A DNA stretch of 64,000 nt, from the NCBI RefSeq assembly GCF_043951865.1, contig NZ_JBINJF010000006.1:1-64000 (forward strand), written 5' to 3'. Both the position numbers and the translations under genes were made by a program. The notes beneath the pieces are model-generated. The model was not told the DNA's origin. It was given only the letters and a program-made list of their open reading frames with translations, and did not search any database. Of the stretch, positions 53,303 through 62,081 are shown piece after piece; position 1 is the first letter of the stretch; each line of letters opens with the position of its first letter. This DNA comes from JAMQKA01 sp043951865. GTDB lineage: Bacteria; Bacteroidota; Rhodothermia; Balneolales; Balneolaceae.

Positions 53303-54706
53303 TTAGTTTTGTGCGAATCGTTGAAATTGATTGTTGTCCACCTTCACCTTGTCTCCATCCTTTAAATCCCGGGATAGGGTTCGATAACTTCCGATCACAA
53401 TCTCATCTCCGGCGGAAATCCCGGAAAGAATCTGGATATGGCTGTTGTCGCTGATCCCGGTTTCTACTTCACGGCGTTTGGCGATCCCACCTTCAACCTG
53501 GAATACCACTTTGCGCAGGTCTTCATCGGGGATAATCATCCCTTCCCCGGTATCTGCTGTATCCGAATCCGTACCCGTTTCCGGGGTCGTGGCGCTTGTA
53601 TCAGTGCGGCTGCTGCGGTCCAGGGCGAAGTCGCGGACCGTCACAGCCTGGATCGGCACCGACACCACGTTGTACACGGTTTCGGTCTCCACATCCACGG
53701 TGGCCGACATCCCAGGCTTGAAACTGGGTACAAATTCGCTGCCGGGCAGTTCCTGCGATGCCTCCTGCACGATCTGCTCTCCCCCCGCCATATCCAGGTT
53801 ATGAGGGGTTGTGATCCGTATTTTAACCTCGTAGTTCGTGACCTGCTCATTCGTCCCCGACGCGGTGATTTCAGCAGAGTTTGCAATCTCCGTGACAAGG
53901 CCGTCAAAGATGCGTTCAGGATAGGCGTCCACTTCAATCCTGGTCGTATCTCCGGGTGCGACATTCACAATGTCGTTTTCATTGACCTGAACGACCACTT
54001 CCATCTGGTCCATTTTGGCGATGCGCATAAGCTCCGTGCCGGTCATCTGGGTCTGTCCCAAGACGCGTTCGCCCGTTTCTACGGCCAGGGCACTGATTGT
54101 ACCGTCCCGGGGCGAACGAATAGTCGTTTTTTTAAGCTCCTCCTCCGCCTGGTCGAGCTGGGCCTCAATACTTTGAACCTGGTATTCAGCGGCCTTGTAA
54201 TTGGCTTTTTGCGCCTCATACGCAGTTTTTGCCTGCACATACTGCGCCTGGGAGATCGCTTCCTTTTCGTATAACTGCTGTTGCTGGTTATAGTTCGATT
54301 CCGCTTCCAGCAGGTTGGCTTTCGCTTGTTCCTGGCGCGCCTTCTGCGTCAGCAGCGTGGCGTTAATCTCCTCAATCCGTGCTTCATAAATATCCGGTTT
54401 TATGCGCAGCAGCAGGTCGCCCTTTTCAACATAGTCGCCCTCCTTCACCGGCAGCTCAATAATCTCACCGGAAACTTCGGGACGGAGGATGACTTCCACC
54501 TCGGGCTGTATCTTGCCGGATGCGGAAACGACCTGTGTAATTGTTTTCAATTTGGCTGTCGACGTTTCTACCGTGATGCCTTCGCCCTCCCCGCCGAGCC
54601 AGCCCATCGATTTGGCGGCCAGGGCCCCGAGAACTACTACAATAATGAGGACTCCCCCTGCCATCATCAGTTTTTTTGTCGGCGATTTTTTGGTCTTTCC
54701 GGCCAT
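53303..54706 (-). CDS. MacA-type periplasmic adaptor (module 2)
   Basis: This 467-residue adaptor has a membrane anchor (14-34), a lipoyl half at 60-95 (VVSASGKIQPEVEVILRPEVSGEIIELPVKEGDYVEKGDLLLRI), a long Gln- and Ala-rich coiled-coil hairpin (about 100-200), the second lipoyl half (TTIRSPRDGTISALAVETGERV) and barrel domains. It is longer than module 1's adaptor by a 100-residue Thr/Ser-rich insert near residues 380-410. Order is TolC - adaptor - ATPase on one transcript. Confidence 0.9.
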   Translation of the reverse strand: MAGKTKKSPTKKLMMAGGVLIIVVVLGALAAKSMGWLGGEGEGITVETSTAKLKTITQVVSASGKIQPEVEVILRPEVSGEIIELPVKEGDYVEKGDLLLRIKPDIYEARIEEINATLLTQKARQEQAKANLLEAESNYNQQQQLYEKEAISQAQYVQAKTAYEAQKANYKAAEYQVQSIEAQLDQAEEELKKTTIRSPRDGTISALAVETGERVLGQTQMTGTELMRIAKMDQMEVVVQVNENDIVNVAPGDTTRIEVDAYPERIFDGLVTEIANSAEITASGTNEQVTNYEVKIRITTPHNLDMAGGEQIVQEASQELPGSEFVPSFKPGMSATVDVETETVYNVVSVPIQAVTVRDFALDRSSRTDTSATTPETGTDSDTADTGEGMIIPDEDLRKVVFQVEGGIAKRREVETGISDNSHIQILSGISAGDEIVIGSYRTLSRDLKDGDKVKVDNNQFQRFAQN

Positions 54707-54758
54707 AACGCATCCCCTCTCTTATCCCCTCATGTGTGAAAAATGTACGGTCATTGGC

Positions 54759-56123
54759 TTACTGATTTAACGAAATATTTTGGTCCAGCCGCCCGATGTA
54801 GTAATCCAGTAATTTTTGTTGAAATACAAAGTTAAAAACGGCCCGTGCACGGTCAGATTGTGCCTGGACATACTGTGCGTTGGCATTGCTCAGCTCAATC
54901 AGGGTGGTGGCTCCAACATTGTAACGCTCCCTTTCAGTCTCGTAGGAACGCTCAGCGGCACGCAGTGATTTCTCTGTGGCCTCCAGCTGTTTTATGACTG
55001 CCTGGTAGTCGGTATACGCCTGGTTGACCTCCTGCACGACCTGCAGCTCAGTATTTTCCAGCGAGAGTTGCTGGTTCCGATAGCTGATTAGCTGCGACTG
55101 TACATTGGTACGGCGATTAAAATTGTCAAAAATCGGGATATTCACTGAAAGTCCGAGCGACCGGTTGAGGTTTTGATCAAAAAACTGGTCCTGGAACCCA
55201 ACGAGCTCCCCGGTAGCGCGGTCGAAGTTCTGATCATTGTAGTTGCTCGACAAGCTCGCGCTAAAGTTCAGCGATGGGTACAGACTTCCTTTGGTGGCCT
55301 TCAGCTGGTGTTCAATGGCCTTGATATTGAGCCGGGCACTTTGCAGGTCCGAACGGTTTTCGAGAGCGGCATCAACCAGTGCCTGCAGCTGGTATTCCCG
55401 GGGCGTCAGATCCTCGGCGCCAATGTCAGGAATTGAAAATTCGTACTGTCCCAGCGGGTCGATCTGCAGCGTGCGGATCAGTTGAAGCCGGCTTATCTGC
55501 AGGGCATTTTCCCGGTTGGTTACTTCAAGTTCGTTATTGGCCACAGTCGCCTCCTGGTTATATAGATCAACCGAAGGTCTCGACCCCACCTCAACCTGGG
55601 CCTGAACCTGCTCGAGCTGCTTGCGGGAGGAAGCCAGATTTTCGTTCGCTATCTGCAGCAACTCCTTGTCGAGCAGTACCTGCAGGTAGCGGGATGCGGT
55701 ATCAAAGATGACATTTTCTTTTACCCGCTGGACGGTCTCCTCCTGCGATTCGGACGAATACTGGCTGCTTCTTAAATTGTTGATATTTTGAAACCCGGTA
55801 AACAGCGGGATACTGGTATTCAGGTTACTGCTGAACCCGTTAATGGTAAAATCACCAAAATCACCCGTCGTCTGGTTGAACTGGCGACCAACCCGCTTGT
55901 TGCCACTGAGACTTGCCGAGACCGAAGGCAGGAAATCGGCTTTGGCGCTAAACTCCTGGTATTCTGCCAAATCCAGGTCGTTGCGCGCCTGTTTAAGCTG
56001 ATAATTATTTTCTATGGCGAGTTCTATCGCTTCTTCAAGAGAGATCATTTCGGGACTGGTGTCTTGAGCGTGCAGTAAGAGAGGCATCCCAACGATGAGT
56101 AGTAGAATTATCCCACGTTTCAT
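54759..56123 (-). CDS. TolC-family outer-membrane channel
   Basis: This outer-membrane efflux protein is 454 residues from ATG 56123, where a signal peptide (MKRGIILLLIVGMPLLLHAQ) begins; the frame is open to 56201. Two OEP repeats are visible, with heptad-rich helical segments (LEEAIELAIENNYQLKQARNDL and QALVDAALENRSDLQSARLNIKA). It precedes the adaptor by 52 bp and would form the tripartite exit of the MacA/MacB-like system. It is the only TolC in the window. Confidence 0.9.
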   Translation of the reverse strand: MKRGIILLLIVGMPLLLHAQDTSPEMISLEEAIELAIENNYQLKQARNDLDLAEYQEFSAKADFLPSVSASLSGNKRVGRQFNQTTGDFGDFTINGFSSNLNTSIPLFTGFQNINNLRSSQYSSESQEETVQRVKENVIFDTASRYLQVLLDKELLQIANENLASSRKQLEQVQAQVEVGSRPSVDLYNQEATVANNELEVTNRENALQISRLQLIRTLQIDPLGQYEFSIPDIGAEDLTPREYQLQALVDAALENRSDLQSARLNIKAIEHQLKATKGSLYPSLNFSASLSSNYNDQNFDRATGELVGFQDQFFDQNLNRSLGLSVNIPIFDNFNRRTNVQSQLISYRNQQLSLENTELQVVQEVNQAYTDYQAVIKQLEATEKSLRAAERSYETERERYNVGATTLIELSNANAQYVQAQSDRARAVFNFVFQQKLLDYYIGRLDQNISLNQ

Positions 56124-56233
56124 ATAACTTCGGTTAGATATTTTAGCATTTCTGTTTGGCGACTCGTGGAGGTACACGAATCTCATTTCGATTAGTTTCA
56201 CTTGTACAAACGGAGATTTGAAAATGCTCCCCT

Positions 56234-56638
56234 CTACGACTCCTGTTCCGGCGTCTCTTCCATATGATTCAACAGGTCCCCTTTTCGGGATTCTATAAAA
56301 TTATCAAAATAGTCGGTTGCCGCCGATACTGCCTTGCGGGTAGCTATCTTTTTTAGCTCGGATATCAGAAGAGCGGCAAATCCATCCCCGGAGCTATGCG
56401 AGCCTGACCGGGAACTGCCTTTTCGTTTGGGGGTATGCCCGGCCAAAAATCCGACAAACACCGATAATCCCACCACGGGAATCGGGTAGTTTTTTATAAT
56501 TTCAGAGGGCTTCAGCTTTTCGCTAACATCGGCGCGAACCTCATCAATATTACTGTCCAGTTCATGTTGAATCCGGTTAAGTTCGGCCTCGAGCTCCTCT
56601 TTTTTCGCTTTCAGTTCGTCCAGTTCCTCTTTCGACAT
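56234..56638 (-). CDS. Small membrane-anchored coiled-coil protein
   Basis: From ATG 56638 this is a 134-residue protein; an earlier ATG at 56671 overlaps the holin-X gene. It starts with a 40-residue charged coiled coil (KEELDELKAKKEELEAELNRIQHEL), then ends a helix in NYPIPVVGLSVFVGFLAGHTP, which is a short membrane or membrane-associated segment like the C-terminal anchor of YqjD/ElaB-type proteins. A charged tail follows. The family is not firmly recognised. Confidence 0.6.
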   Translation of the reverse strand: MSKEELDELKAKKEELEAELNRIQHELDSNIDEVRADVSEKLKPSEIIKNYPIPVVGLSVFVGFLAGHTPKRKGSSRSGSHSSGDGFAALLISELKKIATRKAVSAATDYFDNFIESRKGDLLNHMEETPEQES

Positions 56639-56654
56639 ATTGTAACCGTTCGTT

Positions 56655-57092
56655 TTATTTAGTCTGTTCATCCATTTGCTGCTGTTCGGGCCCGGGCGTT
56701 AATTGCTCTTTTTTTTGTTCCTCATTCGCCGATATAGCCCTGATAATTTCCTTTTCGAAATGACTTTGCAGACCTTCAGCCATACTTTTGGGCTTCAGGG
56801 AGTAAAACAGCAGGCCCGCTACAAGCATAGGTATCGAAACCAGGATATATCCCAGGCTCTCGTTATTCAGCAGGTCTCCCAGAAACAGTGCCAGGGCCAC
56901 CAGCAGAAAGACCAGGGCCCCCGAAAGCATCAGAATTCCAGCCACTTTTTGGACAGATTCCGCCATCATGCGGGAAAAATGCTCTCCGACATTGAGCAAT
57001 AACAGTTCCACCCGTTTTTCAACATATCGCTTGAGATCGCCCGAAATTGCTTTCAGACGGTTCCCAAGAGGGTCCTCTTTCTTTTGTGACAT
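56655..57092 (-). CDS. Holin-X/YqjE-like (DUF1469) membrane protein
   Basis: This 145-residue protein has two adjacent membrane helices (about 46-70 and 78-100: VAGILMLSGALVFLLVALALFLG and LGYILVSIPMLVAGLLFYSL) after a charged amphipathic start (YVEKRVELLLLNVGEHFSRMMAE). This matches the phage-holin-III/YqjE family. A hydrophilic Gln-rich tail follows. It lies 2 bp after the YqjD-like gene, the same pairing as yqjD-yqjE in Escherichia coli. Confidence 0.75.
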   Translation of the reverse strand: MSQKKEDPLGNRLKAISGDLKRYVEKRVELLLLNVGEHFSRMMAESVQKVAGILMLSGALVFLLVALALFLGDLLNNESLGYILVSIPMLVAGLLFYSLKPKSMAEGLQSHFEKEIIRAISANEEQKKEQLTPGPEQQQMDEQTK

Positions 57093-57094
57093 AT

Positions 57095-57310
57095 TTATTC
57101 CTCACCGGAACTTAGCATTTTGCCGATTATATAGCCTATCAGCAGTCCCCCGGCTACGCTTTTTATGGGATTCTCCCGTATGACGGACTCTGCACGCAGT
57201 TTCAGTTCTTCGATCCGTTCTGCCAGTTCATCGTCATCAACGATCTGCCGCCCGCGGTCCAGGGCGTCGTCGAGCCGTTTGTTCAGGTTTTCGAGAATTT
57301 CTTCGTTCAT
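57095..57310 (-). CDS. YqjD/ElaB-like (DUF883-type) small protein
   Basis: This 71-residue protein begins with a short charged coiled coil (MNEEILENLNKRLDDALDRGR) and ends with the DUF883-like anchor RENPIKSVAGGLLIGYIIGKMLSSGEE, a Gly-zipper membrane segment. Escherichia coli ElaB and YqjD use such anchors to associate ribosomes or stress functions with the membrane. The gene begins the three-gene run with the YqjE-like protein. The 270-bp gap before the next permease holds no visible gene. Confidence 0.75.
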   Translation of the reverse strand: MNEEILENLNKRLDDALDRGRQIVDDDELAERIEELKLRAESVIRENPIKSVAGGLLIGYIIGKMLSSGEE

Positions 57311-57580
57311 CGAGCTTGTGATTGGGGTTAATAGATATCCTTGAAAAACTAACTAAAGAATTTTTCTGCTAAGTTAAAATGAGAAAGTACATCAATTCCA
57401 GTTCCACTGCTGCCTGTACTGCTTCAACATAGCCATGCAATTTGAAGAGAATCTGAAGGAGGTCCGCTGTTTTTCTGATCAGGATCTATTCGCGCTAGCT
57501 CCCGCCCCTGCAATTGCAGGCATTTTCCGTGTCCGGACTCAAAAAATTATAAAAAACGCATGATCCTCCGCGACCTTCTG

Positions 57581-58804
57581 CTACTCGTACCGCAGGCTTT
57601 CTATGGGATCAAGTTTCGCGGCCTTGAATGCCGGGTATACCCCAAACATCACGCCGATAATCGTCATCCCGACAATTCCGGCCCCGGCCGCCATCCAGGG
57701 AAAGACCACGCTCGACTCCATCCAGAAGGCCAGCAGGTTCCCTCCCGCAATACCGATGAACATGCCCACGATCCCCCCGATCTGGCAGATCACAACCGCT
57801 TCCATTAAAAATTGGGAGGTAATCGCTTTTTTTGTTGCCCCCACGGCCTTGCGGATACCGATCTCGCGGGTTCGCTCCGTCACCGATACCAGCATAATAT
57901 TCATCACCCCGATGCCCGCCCCCAGCAGTGCAATGCCGCCGACCACCACTCCAAAGATGTACAGCACGCCCGTAAACTGATCGAAGGCGCCGGAGAGCGA
58001 TTCGTTGGTTTCGATCTCAAAATCGTTCTGTTCTCCGGGCGGAACCTTCCGGATGGTACGCAGCAGCCCTGTAAGTTCGTCCATCGAAGCATTGACCGAC
58101 ATCATGGACGGGGCCCTGACCTGGATGTCGATGTTGCGTTCCGAGCCGTACACATTCATGGCGGTGGTGTAGGGAATAAGCACAAAATTGTCCAGGGAGT
58201 TGCCAAACACGCTCCCCTTCTCCTCCACCAGCCCGATAACCCGGTACGGCCGCCCGTCAATCCGGATGGTCTTTCCCAGCGGATATTCCACTTCGAACAG
58301 CGTCTCCCTCACATCTTTCCCGATAATAGCCACCGGCCGTCTATACTGGATATCCTCACTGGTGAAGTTGCGGCCGTCGGCCAGCTCATATGCATTGTTT
58401 GAAAGATAGTATTGATTGCTTCCCCGGATCGGTACATTGGGCTCCGTCTCCTGGTCGCCATACAGCACGTTCGTCTGGCTGAATGTCTCATCGGGATTGA
58501 TGTCGCTGACCAGTCTCACTCGTTCCTGCAGCTCCTCCAGCGTTTCAAAGGTGATGTCTTTCCGGTTGCGATACTGCTGCCAGTCGCCGCCCATGCGGAC
58601 TGAGGGATATTTCGAGATGTTAATAACATTTCCGCCCATCAGCGTAAGGGTTTCCTTGAAAAAAGTGTCGAGCACCAGCACCGCAGTAGACGCACTGATG
58701 ATGGCAAATACCCCCACAACGATAGCCAGCAGTGTCAGGGCGGAACGCAATTTATTGGCTGCCAGCGATGAAAAAGCCTGTTTTACTACTTCAATTATAT
58801 TCAT
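57581..58804 (-). CDS. MacB/FtsX-type ABC transporter permease (module 2, second)
   Basis: This 407-residue permease has an N-terminal helix (about 17-40), a periplasmic MacB-PCD domain and three C-terminal helices with the TREIGIRKAVGATKKAI motif and the closing DPIESLRYE. It starts 17 bp after the next permease in the same direction. The genes for ATPase, adaptor and TolC are 1.4-6 kb further along on the same strand. Confidence 0.9.
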   Translation of the reverse strand: MNIIEVVKQAFSSLAANKLRSALTLLAIVVGVFAIISASTAVLVLDTFFKETLTLMGGNVINISKYPSVRMGGDWQQYRNRKDITFETLEELQERVRLVSDINPDETFSQTNVLYGDQETEPNVPIRGSNQYYLSNNAYELADGRNFTSEDIQYRRPVAIIGKDVRETLFEVEYPLGKTIRIDGRPYRVIGLVEEKGSVFGNSLDNFVLIPYTTAMNVYGSERNIDIQVRAPSMMSVNASMDELTGLLRTIRKVPPGEQNDFEIETNESLSGAFDQFTGVLYIFGVVVGGIALLGAGIGVMNIMLVSVTERTREIGIRKAVGATKKAITSQFLMEAVVICQIGGIVGMFIGIAGGNLLAFWMESSVVFPWMAAGAGIVGMTIIGVMFGVYPAFKAAKLDPIESLRYE

Positions 58805-58821
58805 AATGCGAACAGCGTTGG

Positions 58822-60066
58822 TTATTCATATCGGAGCGACTCGATCGGGTCAGATTTTGCCGCGCGGTATGCTGGTAAAAAGCCAAAAGCCAGTCCCACA
58901 AGCGTACAGATTCCAAATGCCAGTGCCACCGTCTGCCAGCTCATGTAGGCCACAAAAAACTGGTTGATGACCTGTGTCGTAATCACGGACAGCGCCACCC
59001 CGATCAGCCCCCCAACCATGCAGATAATAGTGGCTTCGACCAGGAACTGGCCCAGTATCTCCCAGGCTTTGGCCCCCACCGCCTTGCGGATACCGATCTC
59101 CTTGGTGCGCTCCCGAACCGACACGAACATAATATTCATCACCCCGATGCCCCCGATAAACAAAGCCAGCGAGGTCAGGAATATACCGATCCCGTAGATT
59201 GCAAAGGTCATCGATTCATACTGCTGGCGAAAGGCTTCGGGCTTGTTGATGGCAAAATCGTTCTCCTCCATCGGGTCCAGCTGGCGGATCCGGCGCATGA
59301 GGCCCTCAATTTCGTATTCCCCTACGAGCTGTGCCTCCTCACTGGGGAATTTTACGATCAGGCGAACACCCGTCCTGGTGCCATAGATTTCCTGGAAAGC
59401 ACTCATCGGGATAATAACCTGGTTATCGATATCTTCAAGTCCCAAAAAAGAACCCTGCCGCTCAAGCAGCCCGATTACCAAAAATCGCTGGCCGGCAATG
59501 CGCACCTGCTTGCCAAGCGGGTATTCAAGGTCAAAAAGAGCATCAGAAACGCTTTGGCCCATAACCACGACATTGGCTCCCGTTCGCTCCTCCTCCACCG
59601 TAAAAAAACGACCCTCCGCAATATCCATCGTGCTTGTCTGGGTGATCGTCTCGGTCGCTCCCTGGAGCATCACCCCGTTAGCATACGTATCCTCAAACCG
59701 CACCGTCACATTTCTGTTTGAGCTGGCTGAAACTGCACTCGCAAACCGGCTGGTTTCCTCGAGCTGATCCGCATAGTCGATCTTCATATCCGGGCGATTT
59801 CGATATTCCCACCACCGATACTCCCCGCTGCCGAGTCCCCAGGGCCATTTTTCCACATAAATCACGTTCTGTCCAAGCATGCTCATGCTATTTTCAAACG
59901 AACGGTCGATACCGTCGATGGTCGTCGACATGGTGGTTACGGAGACAATACCAATTACGATGCAGGTGGCTGTTAAAACGGAACGGGTCTTGTTGATTCC
60001 CAGCGCCCTCAGCGAAATTTTCAGGCTCTCCCACACGCTGTTTGCAATCCGATAAAATTTTGACAT
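58822..60066 (-). CDS. MacB/FtsX-type ABC transporter permease (module 2, first)
   Basis: This 414-residue permease has the same architecture as its neighbour, with TKEIGIRKAVGAKAWEIL and DPIESLRYE at the end. The pair could form a heterodimer, as MacB-like permeases dimerise. It lies first in the minus-strand run of two permeases, three anchor genes, TolC, adaptor and ATPase. The 240 bp before bshB1 must contain its promoter. Confidence 0.9.
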   Translation of the reverse strand: MSKFYRIANSVWESLKISLRALGINKTRSVLTATCIVIGIVSVTTMSTTIDGIDRSFENSMSMLGQNVIYVEKWPWGLGSGEYRWWEYRNRPDMKIDYADQLEETSRFASAVSASSNRNVTVRFEDTYANGVMLQGATETITQTSTMDIAEGRFFTVEEERTGANVVVMGQSVSDALFDLEYPLGKQVRIAGQRFLVIGLLERQGSFLGLEDIDNQVIIPMSAFQEIYGTRTGVRLIVKFPSEEAQLVGEYEIEGLMRRIRQLDPMEENDFAINKPEAFRQQYESMTFAIYGIGIFLTSLALFIGGIGVMNIMFVSVRERTKEIGIRKAVGAKAWEILGQFLVEATIICMVGGLIGVALSVITTQVINQFFVAYMSWQTVALAFGICTLVGLAFGFLPAYRAAKSDPIESLRYE

Positions 60067-60306
60067 ATCTCTGCGGTCATTGATCGTTAGCCATGTCGAC
60101 TATTACGGAAAGAGAGCTCTTCGGTTACAAAAACCCGGTATTCGGGTAATATCGGTCCCGTTTTGACAATAGACAACTCATTTATTCAGGAGAGCTGGAA
60201 CAGTGACAATTTCCCTTCACATTTCAGAATCTGCTGATAGTTCATTATCATTTTGCTCCGATAGATAAACCCCAATTATCAACCAATACATAAACCCAGA
60301 TCCGCT

Positions 60307-61059
60307 GTGTCTCAAAAGAAACTAGATGTTCTCGCATTAGCCGCCCACCCCGACGACACCGACCTCTGCTGCGGGGGGACCCTGGCCAGGCTGGTTCAGC
60401 AGGGCAAAAAGGTGGGCGTCCTCGATCTGACCCGGGGAGAGATGGCCACCCGCGGTACCCCGGAAGACCGCCTTCGGGAATCCGAACATGCCGCCGACCT
60501 TCTTGGCCTTGAAGTCCGTATCAATATTGGGCTCCCTGATACCGAACTTGAAAACATCCCGGAATACCGGGAAAAGATCATCCGGGTCGTCCGGGCGTAC
60601 CGTCCCCATATCTGCTTTGTCGGGGCCCCGGGCGACCGGCACCCCGACCACGGGGATGCCACCAGGCTGGAACTTGACGCCCTGTTCTACAGCGGACTCA
60701 CCAAAATTAAAACGCATGATGCCGACGGGGATGAACAGCAGCGGTGGCGGCCCTCCCATATTTTGCATTACATGCAGGATCGCCCGTTTGAGCCGGACCT
60801 GGTCTTCGATATTTCCGACACGTTTGAGCTGAAGAAGAAAGCGATCCTGGCTTTCGAGACGCAGTTCAACGTCAGCGATCATGGCGACGAGCCGAAAAGT
60901 TATATCTCCTCAGAGCGCTTTTTCAAAAATGTTGAAGCCCGGGCCCGCCACTATGGCCACCTGATCGGCGCCGAATATGGAGAGCCGTTTAAATATTACA
61001 ACGGACCGATCCCTTTTACATCGCTTGGCGAACTGTTTGATTCGGACCCGTTTCGATAA
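60307..61059 (+). CDS. bshB1: Bacillithiol biosynthesis deacetylase BshB1 (PIG-L/LmbE family)
   Basis: BshB1 removes acetyl from GlcNAc-malate in bacillithiol synthesis. The 250-residue protein starts with GTG and has the zinc motif AHPDDTDLCCGG (13-24), LTRGEMATRGTPEDRLRE, GAPGDRHPDHGDATR and the subtype-specific ending HLIGAEYGEPF. Other LmbE proteins are possible, but the DLTRGEMxTRGT and GEPF motifs favour BshB1. BshA and BshC are not in the window. Confidence 0.88.
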   Translation: MSQKKLDVLALAAHPDDTDLCCGGTLARLVQQGKKVGVLDLTRGEMATRGTPEDRLRESEHAADLLGLEVRINIGLPDTELENIPEYREKIIRVVRAYRPHICFVGAPGDRHPDHGDATRLELDALFYSGLTKIKTHDADGDEQQRWRPSHILHYMQDRPFEPDLVFDISDTFELKKKAILAFETQFNVSDHGDEPKSYISSERFFKNVEARARHYGHLIGAEYGEPFKYYNGPIPFTSLGELFDSDPFR

Positions 61060-61073
61060 GGCATACTACGTTA

Positions 61074-61155
61074 CGTATTGCGTACTGCGTAATCCGTGTT
61101 GCTTGTGCCGGAAGGTTATTGATTAGACGGTTTCGAATACGCAGTACGCAATACG
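61074..61155. repeat. 18-bp perfect inverted repeat built of 7-bp units
   Basis: CGTATTGCGTACTGCGTA (61074-61091) is matched in inverse at 61138-61155. Each arm contains 7-bp steps (GCGTATT, GCGTACT and similar). It lies between the convergent bshB1 and inositol monophosphatase genes. It could act as a two-way transcript end or be part of a repeat family. Confidence 0.6.
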
Positions 61156-61158
61156 AAT

Positions 61159-61977
61159 TTACTTCTCCGCTTTCCGCTCTTCCGGCGTAAAGTGCTCTTC
61201 CACGGCGTTTAGAAGAAAATCGTGAATCACCTTATTCCCCGCCAGGATCCGCTTGCCAAACAGCCAGTTGTCGTCGCCCTCCCAGTCAGATATTTCGCCC
61301 CCGGCCTCCTGGATAATCAGGCTGGCCGCGGCTACATCCCAGGCATTGAGGGAGTATTCGTAGAAACCGTCAAAATACCCGGCCGCCACGCAGCACAAAT
61401 CATAGGCCGCAGATCCCGGCCGCCGCACCCCGTGCGTGTTGTGCATCAGGTATTCAAACAGGTCCAGGTAGTGCTCAACCATGTGCAGGTCCCGGTAAGG
61501 GAATCCCGTGCCTATAAGCGAGTCTGCCGGGTCCGTGATCCTGGAAATATGAATCAGGGATCCATTCAACCGGGCACCCCGTCCCTTCTGAGCGGTAAAA
61601 AGCTGGTCGCGACCGACCTCCAGCACCACGCCCACTTTCGGCTCTCCATGCTCCCACATCGCCACCGATACACAGTAGATGGGAAAACCGTGAGCAAAAT
61701 TGGTGGTGCCGTCAATGGGATCGACCAGCCAGGTACGGGCTTCCGGCACCCGGCGTTCCCCGGCACTCTCCTCCGCCATGATCTGGTCCTCCGGAAAAAC
61801 ATTGCGAATATGGGTTAAAATCACCTTTTCAGTTTCCAGGTCAGCATCGGTGACCAGATCGTTTTTGCCCTTGAGTTCGATATTAAAATTCTGGTTCGAG
61901 GTATAATTCCTAATAATTTCGCTCCCTTTTTGGGCAGCCTGTTTCGCAATTTCCAGTTCCTTTGAATAATCGGTCAT
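61159..61977 (-). CDS. Inositol monophosphatase family protein (SuhB-like)
   Basis: This is a 272-residue Mg-dependent phosphatase. It has EESAGERR with Glu70, the DPIDGTTNF metal motif (Asp86, Asp89; 86-94) and the C-terminal WDVAAASLIIQEAGG motif. Members hydrolyse inositol phosphate, and SuhB can also act in transcription antitermination; the sequence cannot decide. A set of 7-bp tandem repeats lies directly upstream, in its leader. Confidence 0.88.
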   Translation of the reverse strand: MTDYSKELEIAKQAAQKGSEIIRNYTSNQNFNIELKGKNDLVTDADLETEKVILTHIRNVFPEDQIMAEESAGERRVPEARTWLVDPIDGTTNFAHGFPIYCVSVAMWEHGEPKVGVVLEVGRDQLFTAQKGRGARLNGSLIHISRITDPADSLIGTGFPYRDLHMVEHYLDLFEYLMHNTHGVRRPGSAAYDLCCVAAGYFDGFYEYSLNAWDVAAASLIIQEAGGEISDWEGDDNWLFGKRILAGNKVIHDFLLNAVEEHFTPEERKAEK

Positions 61978-61984
61978 TAATTAG

Positions 61985-62035
61985 AGGTTGAAGGTTGCAG
62001 GTTAAAGGTTACAGGTGAAGGTTGAAGGTTGAAGG
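61985..62035. repeat. 7-bp tandem repeats (AGGTTGA type) in the inositol monophosphatase leader
   Basis: Seven units of AGGTTNN follow each other (AGGTTGA, AGGTTGC, AGGTTAA, AGGTTAC, AGGTGA, AGGTTGA, AGGTTGA), one with a missing base. They occupy the 104-bp gap between the dnaG stop and the start of the inositol monophosphatase gene, on the minus strand's leader side. Such heptanucleotide tracts can change length by slippage. Confidence 0.85.
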
Positions 62036-62081
62036 AATAAAAATGATGATTTTCAGGTGGGCAAGTGAACCTGGAAACAGC

